Shown here piece after piece: positions 44,217 through 47,667 of a DNA stretch of 47,667 nt. Under the pieces are notes generated by a model. It was not told where the DNA came from and made no database searches. It saw nothing but the letters and a program-made list of their open reading frames with translations. A program made the position numbers and the translations under genes. The stretch comes from Gemmatimonadota bacterium (GTDB taxonomy: Bacteria > Gemmatimonadota > Gemmatimonadetes > Gemmatimonadales > Gemmatimonadaceae), in the NCBI GenBank assembly GCA_002737115.1, contig NSHR01000014.1:1-47667 (forward strand), read 5' to 3'. How positions within the stretch are numbered: the first letter of the stretch is position 1; every line of letters begins with the position of its first letter.

Positions 44217-44249
44217 GCAAGTACCCGCTTGCGGCAAGCATGTGCTTGC
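44217..44249. promoter_or_regulatory. Double palindromic operator of the TetR regulator
   Basis: GCAAG-tacccg-CTTGC (44217-44232) and GCAAGCA-tg-TGCTTGC (44234-44249) are two adjacent inverted repeats built from the same half-site. They end 14 bp before the TetR start, so binding would block the promoter of the whole efflux operon. Confidence 0.8.
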
Positions 44250-44263
44250 AGTATGCTCCGCAC

Positions 44264-44920
44264 ATGAACGACGATCACCGACATCGCATCCTCCACGCCG
44301 CCGCCAGGGTGTACGCCCAGCACGGCTGGCGCGGAGCGACGACGCGCCGGATTGCCGAAGAAGCAGGCGTGAACGAAGTCACGCTGTTTCGGCAATTTGG
44401 TTCCAAAGACGCGTTACTCGACCTCATGATGCGCGAGTGTTCGCGTGTCGAGCAGGATGCCACGTTTCCGCAGGAACCGGTCGACCCTGAGCAGGAGCTA
44501 CTCGACTGGGTCACCGTGCACCACACCGCTCTCGTCGGCATGCGCGCCATCGTGCGTCAAATGATGGGCGATGCCGAGGAACATCCCGATGCGGCCGATT
44601 GCGCGACGCACGGCCCCAGTGCCGCCATGGAACGCGTGCGCGAGTACGTCGTGCGACTGCGTCGCCACGGATGGATCACGGAGTCCGGTGAGGCCTCACC
44701 CGCAGAAGTCCGGGCCGCCGCCACCATGCTGATGGGCGCCGTGTTCGCCGACGGAATGAACCGCGACATCATGCCCACGATGTTCACCCAGCCCGTGCCG
44801 GAAACGCTGCGTGCCTATGTGCGTATCTTCTTGCGTGGGGTCGGGGCGTTGCAGGAACAAGCGCACCGTGCCGCACGTACGATCGAACGGCAGAAAACCT
44901 CCAACACTGTCCCGAAATGA
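44264..44920 (+). CDS. TetR-family regulator of an efflux operon
   Basis: This 218-residue regulator has an N-terminal helix-turn-helix domain, ILHAAARVYAQHGWRGATT followed by RRIAEEAGVNEVTLFRQF, and a ligand-binding C-terminal part with a DUF-like helix bundle. Cys59 and Cys109 are the only cysteines. It leads an operon with a TolC-like channel and a membrane-fusion protein; its stop overlaps the start of the channel gene (ATGA). It most likely represses the pump until a toxic compound binds. Confidence 0.93.
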   Translation: MNDDHRHRILHAAARVYAQHGWRGATTRRIAEEAGVNEVTLFRQFGSKDALLDLMMRECSRVEQDATFPQEPVDPEQELLDWVTVHHTALVGMRAIVRQMMGDAEEHPDAADCATHGPSAAMERVREYVVRLRRHGWITESGEASPAEVRAAATMLMGAVFADGMNRDIMPTMFTQPVPETLRAYVRIFLRGVGALQEQAHRAARTIERQKTSNTVPK

Positions 44921-46491
44921 TGTCTACCGTCGGTGCGCGCGCGCTGCGCCGCATACTTAGAGCCCCCGAGGCTAGCCTGATCGCCACGGGTGTGATGCTC
45001 GCGATGGCGATGGGGCCACGTCTCGCCGCGGCGCAGCCCGCCGCGCCCGCCGGCGCCGCCCCGCGCCCGCTGTCCCTCGCCGAGGCGCTCACCTTGGCCA
45101 CCGGCGAGAGCGAGCAGATCGCGATCGCCCGGGCCGGCTCGCTGCGTGCGCAGGGCCAGCTCGGCCAGGCCCGCTCGGCGCTCATGCCGCAGCTCGCCAC
45201 CACGATGAACTGGCAGAAGCAGCTGCAGAATCAGTTTGCCGCCATCTCGGAACGCTCGAGCAGCAACGCGAGCGGCGGCTCCGGTAGCCGCGATACCACG
45301 TCGGCGGCCGACAATCCGATCACGCGCATTTTTGCGTCGCCGTACAACTTTAACGTCGGGCTCTCGGCCTCACAGCCGCTGTACGGCGGTGGCCGAGCCA
45401 CGGCGAATATCCGCGCCGCGCGGGCCGCGCGGGAGTCGGCCGACATCGGCATCACGAGCGCGCAGGCGCAGGTGCAACTCGACGTCACGCAGTCCTACTA
45501 CGACGCGCTGCTCACCGATCGCCTGGTGGCGATCGCGGAATCATCGCTGGTGCAGTCGGAGCGCACGCTGCGACAGGTGCAGCTCACCCGCAACGTCGGG
45601 TCGGCGTCGGAGTTCGATCTGATTCGGGCCCGCGTCACGCGAGATAATCAGCGGCCGGGCTGGCTGCAGTCGCGCACCAATCGTGACCTCGCCTACGTGC
45701 GGTTGCGTCAGCTGCTCAATCTGCCGCCCGATCAGCCGCTCACGCTCACCGATAGCATTGCCGAGTCTCCCGTTTCGGCACCGGTCGACAATGTGGCGCC
45801 GATCACCACGGTGAATGTGAATGTGGCCGACGTGCTCACCATCGACCCGCAGGTGCAGGCCGCGGTATCGCGCGTGCTGGCGGGCAGCGACACCGGCATC
45901 GCCACGCGCGCCCCGGTGAAGCAGGCGCTCAAGGGCGTCGAAGTCGCGCAGCAGCAACTGAAAGCCACGAAGGCGCAGCGCCTGCCGTCGATCGGCGCGA
46001 CCACCAACTATCAGCGTCTGGCGTATCCGGCCGGCATCTTGCCGAAAAGTCTCGGGGATTTCTTCCCGAATTGGTCGGTCGGCATTGGCCTCTCGTATCC
46101 GTTCTTTAGCGGCGGACGCGTGCGTGGTGAAGTGCAGGCGGCAGAAGCCTCGGTGATCGAAGCGCGGCAGCGGTTGCGCCTCGCGCAGGAAGGGGCCTCG
46201 CTCGATGCCCGTCAGGCCGTCGCGCAGCTGACCGAATCGGAAGCGTCGTGGCAGGCCAGCGTGGGCACCGCCGAACAGGCGCAGCGCGCCTACGACATCG
46301 CCGAAGTGCGCTTCCGCGAAGGTATTTCCACGCAGCTCGAACTCTCCGAGACGCGCAACCAGTTGCAGCAAGCGCTCGCGAATCGCGCGCAAGCCGCGCG
46401 CAATCTGCAGGTCGCGCGCAAGCGTCTCGAATTGCTCCCATATCTGCCCCTGTTGCAGGGTTCCACCTCGTCCACCGGCCCTACTCGATGA
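44917..46491 (+). CDS. TolC-family outer-membrane efflux channel
   Basis: This 524-residue protein has a signal peptide (about 20-40) and two repeats of the outer-membrane efflux fold: LSLAEALTLATGESEQIAIA and LQNQFAA.. helices, then SPYNFNVGLSASQPLYGGGR for the first beta part, and VGIGLSYPFFSGGRVRGEV for the second, each followed by a long periplasmic helix pair. A Ser/Gly/Asn-rich loop (about 108-131) is inserted ahead of the first barrel strand. It forms the trimeric exit duct of a tripartite pump. The stop overlaps the start of the adaptor gene (ATGA). Confidence 0.93.
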   Translation: MMSTVGARALRRILRAPEASLIATGVMLAMAMGPRLAAAQPAAPAGAAPRPLSLAEALTLATGESEQIAIARAGSLRAQGQLGQARSALMPQLATTMNWQKQLQNQFAAISERSSSNASGGSGSRDTTSAADNPITRIFASPYNFNVGLSASQPLYGGGRATANIRAARAARESADIGITSAQAQVQLDVTQSYYDALLTDRLVAIAESSLVQSERTLRQVQLTRNVGSASEFDLIRARVTRDNQRPGWLQSRTNRDLAYVRLRQLLNLPPDQPLTLTDSIAESPVSAPVDNVAPITTVNVNVADVLTIDPQVQAAVSRVLAGSDTGIATRAPVKQALKGVEVAQQQLKATKAQRLPSIGATTNYQRLAYPAGILPKSLGDFFPNWSVGIGLSYPFFSGGRVRGEVQAAEASVIEARQRLRLAQEGASLDARQAVAQLTESEASWQASVGTAEQAQRAYDIAEVRFREGISTQLELSETRNQLQQALANRAQAARNLQVARKRLELLPYLPLLQGSTSSTGPTR

Positions 46492-47663
46492 AGACCATGA
46501 CTCGCCGACCCGCGTTCCTCACTCTCCTTGCGGCCGCGCTGGTGGGAGCCGCGTGCAGTAAAGGCCCGGATGCCTCCGCGACCAACGCGACGCCGGTGTC
46601 CCAAAACATTGGACCGGGAAATATCGCGGTCGCGCGCACCGACACGTTGCGCAGCGGTCCAGCCATCTCCGGCACGCTGATCGCCGATCGTGAAGCGCGC
46701 ATTCGTGCCGAAATGTCGGGCGCCGTGCTGCAGACGTACGCGGAGGCGGGCGAACCGGTGCGTGAGGGCACGGTGCTGGCGCGCCTAGACGAGTCCAACG
46801 TACGTGGGGCGGTACTCTCCGCGCGCTCCGCGGTCACGCAAATCACGGTGGCGGCCGAGCAGGCGGCCCGCGAGCTGCAGCGGGCGAAGACGTTGGCGGC
46901 CGCCGGGGCGATTGCCGAACGGGATGTCGAGTCGGCGACCAATGCCAATCTCGGCACGCAAGCGGCGCTGGCCGACGCGAAGTCGCGATTGGAGTCGGCG
47001 GAGAAGAGCCTGCGCAATGCCACGATCCGCGCGCCGTTTGCGGGGATTGTCGCCGAGCGGGCCGTGAGCCCAGGCGACGTGGTCTCGCCGGGATCGGCGC
47101 TCTTCACCGTGATTGATCCGCGCAGCCTCAAGCTCGAAGCGTCGGTGCCGACGACGGCGCTGGCCGATGTGCGTGTCGGTGCGCCGGTGCTGTTCACGGT
47201 GAACGGGTCGGACCGCGTGCTGGAAGGGCGCGTGACGCGCGTGAGTCCGATGGTGGATCCGCAAACAAAGCAGGTGCGTCTGCTGGCGTCGGTGCCAAAT
47301 TCGGCCGGCGTGCTGGTGGCGGGACTGTTCGTGGAAGGTCGGGTGGCATCGCAGAAGCGCGTCGGCGTTTTGGTGCCCGAGAGCGCGGTCGATCAGACCG
47401 GGATCGCGCCCACGCTGATGCGACTGAAGGGCGGCAAGGTGGAGAAGGTCGAGGTACAGCTGGGGGCGCGGGACGAAGCGGCGTCCATGTTCGAAGTGAC
47501 GACCGGCGTGGCGAGCGGTGACACCGTGTTGCTGGGTGCGGCCCGAGGCATTTCGGTTGGGTCGGCGGTGGTGGTGTCGGCGCCGCGTGATGCGCAGCCG
47601 GCCGCGGCCCCGACGGCGGCCCCGACGGCGGCCCCGCGCCCCGCGTCCGCAAAGAAGAACTGA
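46488..47663 (+). CDS. RND-type membrane-fusion (adaptor) protein
   Basis: This 391-residue periplasmic adaptor has a leader ending LVGAACSKG, probably a lipoprotein. The plan is complete: barrel-sandwich hybrid start DREARIRAEMSGAVLQTYAEAG, coiled-coil hairpin (about 105-180), the second lipoyl half NATIRAPFAGIVAERAVSPGD, then a beta-barrel VIDPRSLKLEASVPTTAL and membrane-proximal part. The C-terminus is an Ala/Pro-rich tail with AAPTAAPTAAP repeats. An inner-membrane RND transporter gene should lie next on the right, beyond the window edge, since adaptor and channel precede it in such operons. Confidence 0.93.
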   Translation: MKTMTRRPAFLTLLAAALVGAACSKGPDASATNATPVSQNIGPGNIAVARTDTLRSGPAISGTLIADREARIRAEMSGAVLQTYAEAGEPVREGTVLARLDESNVRGAVLSARSAVTQITVAAEQAARELQRAKTLAAAGAIAERDVESATNANLGTQAALADAKSRLESAEKSLRNATIRAPFAGIVAERAVSPGDVVSPGSALFTVIDPRSLKLEASVPTTALADVRVGAPVLFTVNGSDRVLEGRVTRVSPMVDPQTKQVRLLASVPNSAGVLVAGLFVEGRVASQKRVGVLVPESAVDQTGIAPTLMRLKGGKVEKVEVQLGARDEAASMFEVTTGVASGDTVLLGAARGISVGSAVVVSAPRDAQPAAAPTAAPTAAPRPASAKKN

Positions 47664-47667
47664 ACCG

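Overview
The window is GC-rich and densely coded. Its gene families (DUF5916 outer-membrane proteins, secreted CubicO-type hydrolases, a P1-family/DmpA peptidase, a NamZ-type DUF1343 protein, a MoxR/DUF58/BatA/DUF4175/DUF4159 cluster, a Gly-loop Ser/Thr kinase) and the abundance of signal peptides and lipoproteins suggest a diderm bacterium, most likely a member of Gemmatimonadota. That placement is an inference from gene content; there is no rRNA or tRNA gene in the window to confirm it.

Region 1 (1-9000) is an accessory-looking stretch. Single, mostly secreted hydrolase genes on the minus strand (M29-like protein, cupin, metallo-beta-lactamase-fold protein, SGNH hydrolase, CubicO hydrolase) and the start of a protein kinase alternate with copies of a dispersed intergenic element of about 126 bp. 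Five copies or partial copies (A 313-412, B 1658-1783, C 2567-2692, D 3748-3795, E 8759-8843) lie here and I found none in the remaining 38 kb. Copy C cuts off a DUF1624-type gene fragment exactly at its border. Also here are a shortened Asp/Glu racemase-like protein lacking both catalytic cysteines and an aldo/keto reductase.

Region 2 (9001-23100) holds small metabolic and envelope units: a second CubicO hydrolase, a translationally coupled P1 peptidase/NamZ pair, an ArsR regulator with a palindromic AT-rich operator followed by a beta-carbonic anhydrase, an ornithine-cyclodeaminase-like/threonine-dehydratase-like (EutC/EutB-like) pair, an OsmC peroxidase, two tandem Bor-like lipoproteins, a tiny Cys-rich secreted protein overlapping a probable exported protein, and a DUF5916 outer-membrane protein.

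Region 3 (23096-37879) is one long minus-strand transcription unit. An eight-gene envelope operon runs from 37879 down to 23820: VWA/GATase membrane protein, caspase-like pseudo-protease, TPR plus HExxH metallopeptidase lipoprotein, DUF4159, MoxR ATPase, DUF58, BatA-like VWA, and a giant coiled-coil DUF4175. Four of its seven junctions are 4-nt overlaps and the other three gaps are 7-26 nt. A vapBC toxin-antitoxin pair with its own palindromic operator follows it. This operon is the best candidate in the window for an incompletely described multi-component system.

Region 4 (38128-47667) has a Spy/CpxP-like repeat protein with a clear intrinsic terminator, a fused double M42 aminopeptidase, an XdhC/MocA molybdoenzyme-maturation pair, a MarR regulator divergent from a DoxX-like membrane protein with a perfect operator between them, and a TetR-TolC-membrane-fusion-protein efflux operon that runs off the right edge.
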